Below the pieces are notes generated by a model that was not told where the DNA came from, made no database searches, and worked only from the letters and a program-made list of their open reading frames with translations. This document shows, in pieces, positions 14,532 to 20,783 of a DNA stretch of 20,783 nucleotides. The DNA is from Tidjanibacter sp. (GTDB taxonomy: Bacteria; Bacteroidota; Bacteroidia; Bacteroidales; Rikenellaceae): positions 1-20,783 of the forward strand of contig JAGBYS010000074.1 of NCBI GenBank assembly GCA_017628675.1, in the 5' to 3' direction. The stretch's first letter is position 1, and every line of letters starts with the position of its first letter. The translations under genes and the position numbers were made by a program.

Positions 14532-14963
14532 ATGGCTATTCACTTCTACAATCAGGAGACCGACTATATGCCCCGCGGAAGGGTGAAAATCAACCGCTGG
14601 GTGAGGGAAGCCATCCACAACGAGGGTTTCAGGGTGGGGGAGATTTGCTACATCTTCTGCTCCTCCGAGAACCACATCGGCATCAACCGCCAATACCTCG
14701 GCCACGACTACTATACGGATGTTATCACCTTCGACTACAGCGACCTGGAGGGAAGGAAGGTGGTCAGTGGCGACATCTTTATCGACCCCTTCACGGTGGA
14801 CGACAACGCTGCACAGCTCGGCACAGACCCCGCTGAAGAGCAACTGAGGGTCATCATTCACGGCGCAATGCACCTGTGTGGCTACAAGGACAAGAGTGAC
14901 CAGGAGGCCGCCCAGATGCGCCAGAAAGAGAATTTTTATTTGGCTCGCTTTAGAGAACTTTAG
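14532..14963 (+). CDS. ybeY: rRNA maturation RNase YbeY
   Basis: YbeY is a metal-dependent single-strand endoribonuclease that matures the 3' end of 16S rRNA and helps ribosome quality control. The protein is 143 residues. TDVITFDY (62-69) and GDIFID (80-85) are the conserved core. The zinc motif reads HGAMHLCGYKD (110-120): His110 and His114 are kept, while the usual third His of HGxLHLxGYDH corresponds to an Asp/Lys region here. As I recall, the GYKDK form is standard in Bacteroidetes. It sits 55 bp after the EnvC-type gene and 39 bp before mnmG. Confidence 0.96.
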   Translation: MAIHFYNQETDYMPRGRVKINRWVREAIHNEGFRVGEICYIFCSSENHIGINRQYLGHDYYTDVITFDYSDLEGRKVVSGDIFIDPFTVDDNAAQLGTDPAEEQLRVIIHGAMHLCGYKDKSDQEAAQMRQKENFYLARFREL

Positions 14964-15002
14964 CTCGCCGAACAACAAGCAAGAATAGGGGAGACGAGAG
15001 AG

Positions 15003-16886
15003 ATGAGATTTGACTACGATGTGATAGTTGTGGGCGGAGGACACGCAGGCTGTGAGGCCGCAGCGGCCGCCGCACAGCTCGGTGCCGAGACACTGCTGGT
15101 GACAATGGATATGACCAAGTTTGCAAGTATGTCGTGCAACCCTGCGGTTGGTGGCGTGGCTAAGGGTCAGATTGTCAGAGAGATAGACGCACTCGGAGGT
15201 CAGATGGGCATTATCACCGACCGTAGCACCATCCAATTCCGTATGCTCAACCGCTCGAAGGGTGCGGCTATGTGGAGCCCCAGGGCGCAGTGCGACAAGG
15301 CGCTCTTCTCGTCGCTATGGCGCCAGAGTCTCGAAAATACACCCCACCTTAGTCTTTGGCAAGACGCAGTAAATCAGCTACTTATAGAGGAACAAGAGGG
15401 TAGGGGAGAGGTCCGCGGAGTGGTGACCCAGATGGGTGTGACCTTCCGTGCCAAGGCTGTGATTCTCACGGCGGGCACCTTCCTCGGAGGCCTTATGCAC
15501 ATAGGTCGCAACAGCGCCGAGGGTGGTCGTGCGGGCGATAGCGCCTCCCACGGCCTCACCGAGCAGCTCATAGGCCTCGGCTTTGAGGCGGGCAGGATGA
15601 AGACGGGAACGCCCGCCAGAATCGATGTTCGCTCTCTGAATCTCGAGAAATTCGAGAGGCAGGATGGCGACGCCGAGCCCTCCAAATTCTCGTTCCTGGG
15701 CAGCTGCAAACCCGTGGAGGAGCAGATGCCCTGCTATCTGGTCTACACCTCCCAGCAGGTGCACGACACCCTACGCACAGGTTTTGCGGATTCCCCTCTA
15801 TTTCAGGGACTTATCAAGGGCATAGGCCCCCGTTACTGCCCCAGCATTGAGGATAAACTGAGGACCTTTGCCGACAAAGATTTCCACCAACTATTCCTCG
15901 AGCCCGAGGGTCGCGACACCAACGAATACTACCTCAATGGTTTCTCCTCGAGCCTTCCCTGGCAGGTGCAGTGTGCCGCCCTGGAGCAGATTGAGGGTTT
16001 CCAAAATGTGAGGATTTACCGCCCAGGGTACGCCATAGAATACGACTACTTCCCACCCACACAACTCACCCACACGCTCGAAACAAAACTCATCGGCGGA
16101 CTCTACTTTGCCGGTCAGGTGAACGGCACCACCGGCTACGAGGAGGCCGCAGCTCAGGGTCTGATGGCGGGCATCAACGCCGTGAGAAAACTGAGAGGAG
16201 AGGGCGAGGTTGTACTCTCGAGGGACGAGGCCTACATCGGCGTGTTGATAGACGACCTTGTGACCAAGGGTGTCGACGAGCCCTACCGTATGTTCACCAG
16301 CAGGGCGGAGTACCGCATCCTACTCAGGCAGGACAACGCCGACCGCAGGCTCACTCCTATTGGTCGCGAGATCGGTCTGGTGAGCGATGAAAGGTGGACA
16401 GAGTTTGAGCAAAAAAAATCGCTCGTAGAATCGCTTAAAAATTTCATCCACGCACAAGGGGTCGGTCCAGAGGAAATTTCGGACTATTTGAAAAGTGTCA
16501 ATTCTGCACAACTTTCACAAAAAAGAAAGGTGTCGGAGGTGCTGATGCGCAACAACATTTCGCTTTTTGACCTAATTGAACTCATTTCACCGTTGAAAAA
16601 GTTTGTGGAGAAAAACAACATTGGCCGCGAAATCATCGAGCAGGTGGAGATAGAGGTCAAATATAGCGGCTATATTGAGCGCGAAAGAGCGAATGCCGAC
16701 AAGCTCAAAAGACTCGAGGATGTGAAGATTCCCGAGGGTTTCGACTTCCTGAAACTCACATCCATCACCATTGAGGCGCGTCAAAAACTCTCCAAAATCC
16801 GCCCAACAACCGTCGGACAAGCCTCGCGAATTCCCGGCGTTTCACCCGCAGATATCAATGTTCTCTTGATTTTCTTCGGCCGATAG
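15003..16886 (+). CDS. mnmG: tRNA uridine-5-carboxymethylaminomethyl modification enzyme MnmG (GidA)
   Basis: MnmG works with the GTPase MnmE to place cmnm5 or nm5 groups on the wobble uridine of several tRNAs, using FAD, NADH and methylene-THF. The protein has 627 residues, the normal length. The FAD-binding GGGHAG is at 11-16, SCNPAVGG at 44-51, and a second FAD segment at about 370-390 (GGLYFAGQVNGTTGYEEAA). TSRAEYRILLRQDNADRRL follows at about 432-450. The C-terminal helical domain binds tRNA and MnmE. From about 16390 to the end codon use becomes visibly more AT-rich, starting with an A8 tract (16411-16418). The frame stays intact. It is the last gene of the pheS run and is convergent with glnS. 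mnmE is not in the window. Confidence 0.98.
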   Translation: MRFDYDVIVVGGGHAGCEAAAAAAQLGAETLLVTMDMTKFASMSCNPAVGGVAKGQIVREIDALGGQMGIITDRSTIQFRMLNRSKGAAMWSPRAQCDKALFSSLWRQSLENTPHLSLWQDAVNQLLIEEQEGRGEVRGVVTQMGVTFRAKAVILTAGTFLGGLMHIGRNSAEGGRAGDSASHGLTEQLIGLGFEAGRMKTGTPARIDVRSLNLEKFERQDGDAEPSKFSFLGSCKPVEEQMPCYLVYTSQQVHDTLRTGFADSPLFQGLIKGIGPRYCPSIEDKLRTFADKDFHQLFLEPEGRDTNEYYLNGFSSSLPWQVQCAALEQIEGFQNVRIYRPGYAIEYDYFPPTQLTHTLETKLIGGLYFAGQVNGTTGYEEAAAQGLMAGINAVRKLRGEGEVVLSRDEAYIGVLIDDLVTKGVDEPYRMFTSRAEYRILLRQDNADRRLTPIGREIGLVSDERWTEFEQKKSLVESLKNFIHAQGVGPEEISDYLKSVNSAQLSQKRKVSEVLMRNNISLFDLIELISPLKKFVEKNNIGREIIEQVEIEVKYSGYIERERANADKLKRLEDVKIPEGFDFLKLTSITIEARQKLSKIRPTTVGQASRIPGVSPADINVLLIFFGR

Positions 16887-16930
16887 GGGGGTGGGGATTG
16901 AAAATTAAAAAAATCGTCAATTCCAAACAT

Positions 16931-16946
16931 TGTTCCACGAGGAACA
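16931..16946. promoter_or_regulatory. parS-like 16-mer, copy 1
   Basis: TGTTCCACGAGGAACA fits the ParB-binding consensus TGTTnCACGTGnAACA at all specified bases except one (A for T at 16940). It also forms a 6-bp hairpin. It is flanked by a direct repeat of AACATTGTT (16926-16934 and 16943-16951). Confidence 0.35.
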
Positions 16947-16961
16947 TTGTTGAGCAAAAAT

Positions 16962-16995
16962 AAGGGAGTGTTCCTCGTGGAACACTCCCTTTATT
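16962..16995. terminator. Bidirectional terminator between mnmG and glnS, containing parS-like copy 2
   Basis: A perfect 13-bp stem (16962-16974 with 16979-16991) closes on TCGT and is followed by TATT in the plus direction and TATTTTTG in the minus direction. Its centre (16969-16984, TGTTCCTCGTGGAACA) is the exact reverse complement of the parS-like copy 1. Confidence 0.9.
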
Positions 16996-17014
16996 ATTGA
17001 CTTTACCGAAGCGA

Positions 17015-18697
17015 TTATTTCTTCTGCTGCTTTGCCCAAGTATCCTTGAGGGTAACGGTGCGGTTGAAAACAATCTTCTCGGGGGTAGAGTCTTTATCTA
17101 CGCAGAAGTAACCAACCCTCTCGAACTGGAACCTATCGCCCAACTTAGCCTCGCCCAGCGAACGCTCGCAGTATGCTGTCTTAACAACAAGCGAATTGGG
17201 ATTGAGGTAATCGGTAAATACCTTGCCCTCCTCAACATCGTCGGGACTCTCCTTTGCAAAGAGGTTATCATAGAGCCTTACCTCGGCCTCAACAGCGTGA
17301 GCGGCCGAAACCCAATGGATAACACCCTTAACCTTGCGGCCGTCGGACGAGCCACCACCTGCCGACTCGGGGTCGTAGGTACAACGAAGCTCAACAACCT
17401 CGCCAGCCTCATTCTTAATGACCTCCTCACACTTGATGAGGTAGCCATACCTCAGGCGCACCTCGCCACCGGGACGAAGCCTATAGTAACCCTTGGGGGG
17501 CTCCTCCATAAAGTCGCCACGCTCGATGTAGATCTCCCTGCCGAAGGGCACCTCGCGACGGCCTGCAGCCTCATCCTCGGGGTTGTTCACGCAGCTGAAG
17601 CACTCGCTCTGGCCCTCGGGGTAGTTGGTGATAACCACCTTCAGGGGGTCAATGACTGCCATCCTGCGCTCGGCAACCTTATTGAGGTCCTCCCTCACGC
17701 AGTACTCCAGGAGCGACAGGTCAATAACATTATCCCTCTTGGCCACACCCACCTTCTCGGCAAAAGCCCTGATGGAGGCAGGAGTGTAACCCTTGCGACG
17801 CAGTGCGCAGATGGTGGGCATACGGGGGTCATCCCAACCCGTAACCACCTCATCCTTAACGAGTTGTAGCAATTTGCGCTTACTCATCACGGTATAGGTC
17901 AGATTGAGCCTTGCAAACTCATACTGGTGGCTGGGGAAGATCTCAAGCTCCTGGATAAACCAGTCGTAGAGGGGCCTGTGCACATCGAACTCGAGGGTAC
18001 AAATCGAGTGGGTGATGCGCTCGATGGAGTCACTCTGGCCGTGAGCGTAGTCGTACATAGGATAGATGCACCACTTGCTGCCTGTGCGGTGGTGATCGGT
18101 GTGGATGATACGATAGAGGATGGGGTCACGGAAGAGCATATTGGGGTGAGCCATATCGATCTTGGCCCTGAGGACCTTCTCGCCGTCGGCATACTTACCC
18201 TCCTTCATCTCCTCGAAGAGGCGAAGGTTCTCCTCCACCGAACGATTCCTCCAGGGGCTCTCGGTGCCGGCCTGCTGCACGGTGCCACGACCCTGACGAA
18301 TCTGCTCCTGAGTCTGGTCATCCACATAGGCTTTTCCCTTCTTAATCAGAAGGATAGCCCAATCGTAAAGCTGGTCGAAGTAGTCCGACTCATAGCGCTC
18401 CACAGCCCAGTTGAAGCCGAGCCACTTGATATCCTCCTTGATGGAGTCCACATACTCGGTATCCTCCTTCACGGGGTTGGTGTCGTCGAAACGGAGGTTG
18501 CACTTGCCGCCATAGCGCTCTGCCAGGCCGAAGTTAAGGCAGATACTCTTGGCGTGACCGATGTGCAGATAGCCGTTGGGCTCTGGCGGGAATCGGGTTT
18601 GGATTGCGTTTCCGGTCTCGGCGATATAGTTTTCAATAATCTCTTCTACGAAATTGAGTGACCTCTCTTTGGGGGCCTCGGTGGTTTTCACTTCCAT
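17015..18697 (-). CDS. glnS: Glutaminyl-tRNA synthetase
   Basis: GlnS charges tRNA-Gln directly. The protein is 560 residues, as in E. coli-type enzymes. The class I HIGH motif is at 45-48, within [14 protein letters not shown]. The KMSKS-equivalent is VMSKRKLL (270-277). The beta-barrel anticodon-binding domain lies at about 340-555. [18 protein letters not shown] (189-206) is characteristic of GlnS rather than GltX. Its presence means that this organism need not depend on the Glu-tRNA-Gln amidotransferase route for Gln-tRNA. It is a single-gene unit, convergent with mnmG and divergent from the 601-residue protein, under the heptamer-repeat promoter at 18727-18763. Confidence 0.98.
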   Translation of the reverse strand: MEVKTTEAPKERSLNFVEEIIENYIAETGNAIQTRFPPEPNGYLHIGHAKSICLNFGLAERYGGKCNLRFDDTNPVKEDTEYVDSIKEDIKWLGFNWAVERYESDYFDQLYDWAILLIKKGKAYVDDQTQEQIRQGRGTVQQAGTESPWRNRSVEENLRLFEEMKEGKYADGEKVLRAKIDMAHPNMLFRDPILYRIIHTDHHRTGSKWCIYPMYDYAHGQSDSIERITHSICTLEFDVHRPLYDWFIQELEIFPSHQYEFARLNLTYTVMSKRKLLQLVKDEVVTGWDDPRMPTICALRRKGYTPASIRAFAEKVGVAKRDNVIDLSLLEYCVREDLNKVAERRMAVIDPLKVVITNYPEGQSECFSCVNNPEDEAAGRREVPFGREIYIERGDFMEEPPKGYYRLRPGGEVRLRYGYLIKCEEVIKNEAGEVVELRCTYDPESAGGGSSDGRKVKGVIHWVSAAHAVEAEVRLYDNLFAKESPDDVEEGKVFTDYLNPNSLVVKTAYCERSLGEAKLGDRFQFERVGYFCVDKDSTPEKIVFNRTVTLKDTWAKQQKK

Positions 18698-18702
18698 AAC
18701 GA

Positions 18703-18725
18703 ACCTAATTAAGTCTATATTAGGT
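18703..18725. promoter_or_regulatory. Inverted repeat in the glnS leader
   Basis: ACCTAAT (18703-18709) and ATTAGGT (18719-18725) form a perfect 7-bp inverted repeat with a 9-nt loop. It lies at the expected transcription start of glnS (near 18720) and 5 bases before the ATG, so it could be an operator or a 5'-end hairpin. Confidence 0.5.
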
Positions 18726-18726
18726 G

Positions 18727-18757
18727 CAAAGATAGTGATTTGAGTTGAAAGTTGAAA
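18727..18757 (-). promoter_or_regulatory. Promoter of glnS
   Basis: The minus strand reads TATCTTTG (18734-18727), an exact -7 element. TTTC (18757-18754), part of the heptamer array, lies 19 nt upstream in the -33 place, exactly as in the promoter at 136-166. Confidence 0.65.
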
Positions 18758-18763
18758 GTTGAA
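18745..18763 (-). repeat. Heptamer array (CTTTCAA)x2 plus partial unit
   Basis: Read on the minus strand this is TTCAA, then two perfect CTTTCAA units, ending 10 nt before the glnS -7 element. It is the same unit, orientation and spacing as the array at 128-152. Confidence 0.85.
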
Positions 18764-18841
18764 TGTTTAATTTTGACTACGACGAGTGCGAACACCTTAT
18801 AAAATAATAGGGTGGGGGTGGCAACATTTGCGGAAAATTCC

Positions 18842-18849
18842 TAACTTTG
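18842..18849 (+). promoter_or_regulatory. -7 element of the 601-residue protein gene
   Basis: TAACTTTG is an exact TAnnTTTG. Transcription would start near 18856, about 44 nt before the ATG at 18900. The only TTTG nearby (18827-18830) is 11 nt upstream, too close for a -33 element. Confidence 0.55.
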
Positions 18850-18899
18850 TGAGGAGATATCATTTTTCCTTTATTTTTATCACAAAAATTCCTCAGACG

Positions 18900-20705
18900 A
18901 TGAAACGACTGCTACTCTCCCTTGCGGTGCTTGTGAGCACTCTCGCATCCTACGCCCAGAGCAACGACATCCTTGACTTTGTGTGCGACACCCCCTGGAC
19001 ACTCACTCCTCGCGAGATCGAACTCAACTACGAGGGTGTGGAGACCTACCCTCTGCTGGAGGCACTCTACCCGCTGTCGGGCGACATCATCGGAGAGTTC
19101 TCCTCATACTTCGAAGGCTCAACGACCCTCGAGGGCTTCCGTTATGCAGGGCTGGAGGCCTATGTGATGGTCGACTCCTGGGGTGAGAACAACAACTTCG
19201 ACACCTTCATCGCCTTCCTCTCGCCCGAGAGAACTGCCGACGCTCCTTCGGAAGATGTCCTCACACTCCTGTGTATGGAGATCGTGGCACGCTGTGGCGA
19301 CCCCATCCACAAAGAGGTGCAGGAGATAAAAATCTCGGACAAGACGAGCATCTATACGATGGCTTGCTGGAGCAGCGGAGCCGACAGCATCGTGACAGTC
19401 TTCTTTATGGTCAACCCCGAACTGAGCGAAAATCCCCTATTGTATGGCTATGTAGGCTCCTACGATCCGGGCAAGGAGTATGTCGAGGAGGTTGAGTACA
19501 TCGTCGCAGACGAGGCGGCAGAAGAGGCAGTTGCTGAAGAGCCCGCAGAGGCGGAGTCCATCTCGGAGGTAGCCCTTGAGGCACCCCAGAGCTTCATCTA
19601 TCTCATCCACAACACCCATTGGGGTTGCAGCAAGGAGGTCTTCGACGAGATGTTTGGGGACCACATCGTCACCGTAGATGAGGCCTTTGCAACGGAGCCA
19701 ACCCTGCTTGCCAACCTGAAACAAAATTTCGGCTCCACCTACTTCATCTCGGGCCACAACCTGGGCAACTACGACAGCTTTCTGCAGTATCCTTTCAACC
19801 AGGAGGATATAGAGAATGGCACCCCTCTGCAATCTTTCACAGCCGTCTTGGTTCCCGATGGCAAGCCCATCAATGAGGTTGTAGCGGAGGCTACGGCGAC
19901 ACTCACTGCGGCCCTCGGCTCGCCCTTTATGGAGGGACAAGAGCCTTTCGAGGAGGGCGATTTGTTGCAGACAGTATCCAATATGTGGGTGACGGAGAGT
20001 AGTGTCATCTACATCTCCACCCTCAGCTACAAGAACGACATAGAAAACCCCTTCTGCGCCTTTATTAGCCTGATGGACCTCAACGCCCTGGGCAACCAGG
20101 AGGAGCAGGAACAAGCGGAGGAGGAGTCGATTGAGAGCGACCTCTGGGAGCAGGTGAGCGCCTTCGAGAACGAGGACGAGGCCCATATGCACTTCCGCGG
20201 CATCTCCTTCAATAAGGATATCCACACCTTCTGTGCCGAGTTGGAGAAGCTAGGCTACACCAAGCAGAGCGAGGAGAAGCAGACATACACCCTCATCTAC
20301 CTCTCGGGCTACTATGGCGACAAGGAGTGCATCCTGTGTGTATACTCCACCCCCACGAGCGAGAAGGTCTTTTTGGTGAGGGTTATGTTCCCCACGACCA
20401 CCTCGTGGAGCAACCTGCGCTCCACCTACAACACCTTCCAGCGCCGCCTGACGAACAAGTTTGGCGAGCCCGAGGTTGTCGAGCAGTTCCAGGATGTCTA
20501 TGAGGAGGGTAGCGGCCTGGAGATGGCCGGCATTGAGAGCGGCCACGTGACGCTCATCTCCGAGTATAACAACACCGAGAAGATGGGCCTCGGCCTTATC
20601 CAACTCTCCGTGGCAGCCGAGAACTACGAGGGATATGTCTTCATCAGCTTCTTCGACTCCCTGAACCTCGTACTCAGGGAACAAGAGGTTGAAGACCTGC
20701 TTTAA
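18900..20705 (+). CDS. Secreted three-module protein of unknown function
   Basis: This 601-residue protein has a signal peptide (MKRLLLSLAVLVSTLASYAQ, cut after YA at 19 or nearby). The frame is open from 18786, but the -7 element at 18842 and the signal peptide support ATG 18900. Three folded parts are joined by very acidic linkers (about 193-229 and 398-428). Module 1 (22-172) and module 2 (230-392) share a layout: a W near the start, a middle block (YAGLEAYVMVDSWG in one, FGSTYFISGHNLGNYDSF in the other), then a G-D-P or G-S-P turn (133-135 and 340-342) and a strand block. Module 3 (430-595) begins MHFRGISFNKDIHTF and contains YYGDKECILCVYS, then W503, a long helix ending in NKFGEPEVVE (519-528) and a closing strand with FISFFDSLNL. 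I know module 3 as a recurring domain in Bacteroides secreted proteins without an assigned role. No catalytic motif is visible. It is monocistronic. Confidence 0.82.
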   Translation: MKRLLLSLAVLVSTLASYAQSNDILDFVCDTPWTLTPREIELNYEGVETYPLLEALYPLSGDIIGEFSSYFEGSTTLEGFRYAGLEAYVMVDSWGENNNFDTFIAFLSPERTADAPSEDVLTLLCMEIVARCGDPIHKEVQEIKISDKTSIYTMACWSSGADSIVTVFFMVNPELSENPLLYGYVGSYDPGKEYVEEVEYIVADEAAEEAVAEEPAEAESISEVALEAPQSFIYLIHNTHWGCSKEVFDEMFGDHIVTVDEAFATEPTLLANLKQNFGSTYFISGHNLGNYDSFLQYPFNQEDIENGTPLQSFTAVLVPDGKPINEVVAEATATLTAALGSPFMEGQEPFEEGDLLQTVSNMWVTESSVIYISTLSYKNDIENPFCAFISLMDLNALGNQEEQEQAEEESIESDLWEQVSAFENEDEAHMHFRGISFNKDIHTFCAELEKLGYTKQSEEKQTYTLIYLSGYYGDKECILCVYSTPTSEKVFLVRVMFPTTTSWSNLRSTYNTFQRRLTNKFGEPEVVEQFQDVYEEGSGLEMAGIESGHVTLISEYNNTEKMGLGLIQLSVAAENYEGYVFISFFDSLNLVLREQEVEDLL

Positions 20706-20711
20706 ACAGTT

Positions 20712-20760
20712 AGTAAGGAGTAAGGAATAAAGAGTAAATAGTAAAGAGTAATTAGTAATT
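20712..20760. repeat. Seven degenerate heptamers AGTAAnn
   Basis: Units in order: AGTAAGG, AGTAAGG, AATAAAG, AGTAAAT, AGTAAAG, AGTAATT and AGTAATT. The array starts 6 bases past the stop of the preceding gene. The end of it overlaps the palindrome ATTAGTAA-T-TTACTAAT (20751-20767). Confidence 0.8.
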
Positions 20761-20778
20761 TACTAATAGATATTAGTA
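20761..20778. repeat. Palindrome TACTAAT-AGAT-ATTAGTA
   Basis: A perfect 7-bp inverted repeat with a 4-nt centre lies directly after the AGTAAnn array, at the window edge. It may be a terminator stem or part of the repeat element; what follows is outside the window. Confidence 0.5.
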
Positions 20779-20783
20779 TTGAT

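Noticed and set aside
18786..18899. N-terminal extension of 38 codons on the last protein
   Set aside because: An exact -7 element lies inside it, and a normal signal peptide begins at the later ATG (18900).
1..20783. CRISPR array, prophage, insertion sequence or defence island
   Set aside because: No spaced identical repeats of CRISPR length, no transposase, integrase or phage genes, and gene content is mostly housekeeping.

Overview
The window looks like chromosomal DNA of a Bacteroidales bacterium, most likely an Alistipes-like member of the Rikenellaceae. Seen directly: GC-rich coding regions, almost no Shine-Dalgarno sequences, and repeated exact matches to the Bacteroidales -7 promoter element TAnnTTTG in front of genes. 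Known from the families: DUF4924, the two-domain PspC protein and the KSEKR-type helical protein beside ruvB belong to this phylum. The genus is an inference from memory of base composition and gene content. I see no phage, plasmid, insertion sequence, CRISPR or rRNA/tRNA signal. This is mostly core genome with a few unusual intergenic elements.

Layout, left to right. 1-1830 (+): a short MqnA-like protein behind a heptamer-repeat promoter, then the CorA magnesium channel, closed by a strong bidirectional terminator. 1914-3203 (-): an FHS-family (FucP/GluP-like) sugar permease. 3399-4391 (+): an exported protein with a TonB-type C-terminal domain, ended by a terminator it shares with the next unit. 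4460-7066 (-): an unnamed helical protein whose stop codon abuts the start of ruvB. 7334-7804 (+): a DUF456 membrane protein, divergent from the previous unit. 7986-8543 (-): a DUF4924 protein, convergent with DUF456; a 104-nt inverted repeat lies between them. 8789-10253 (+): a small envelope-stress style operon of PspC, PspC, PadR and a LiaI/LiaF-like membrane protein, ended by a terminator. 10366-16886 (+): pheS, a secreted TPR protein, an EnvC-type murein hydrolase activator, ybeY and mnmG, closely spaced with no clear terminator between them. This run joins translation (PheRS, 16S rRNA maturation, tRNA wobble modification) with cell-wall division functions. 17015-18697 (-): glnS, facing mnmG across a terminator with two parS-like 16-mers. 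18900-20705 (+): a secreted 601-residue protein that appears to hold three related modules.

The most unusual observations are these. (1) The MqnA-like protein lacks about 85 residues, the whole second lobe of the fold, and its usual N-terminal Asn motif. (2) The same heptamer array (CTTTCAA)n stands exactly 10 nt upstream of the -7 element of two unrelated promoters at opposite ends of the window. (3) The long inverted repeat at 7884-7987 may be a mobile or REP-like element. (4) A pair of parS-like sites follows mnmG. (5) Two spaced direct repeats and a palindrome at the promoter of the PspC/PadR operon suggest an autoregulated switch.
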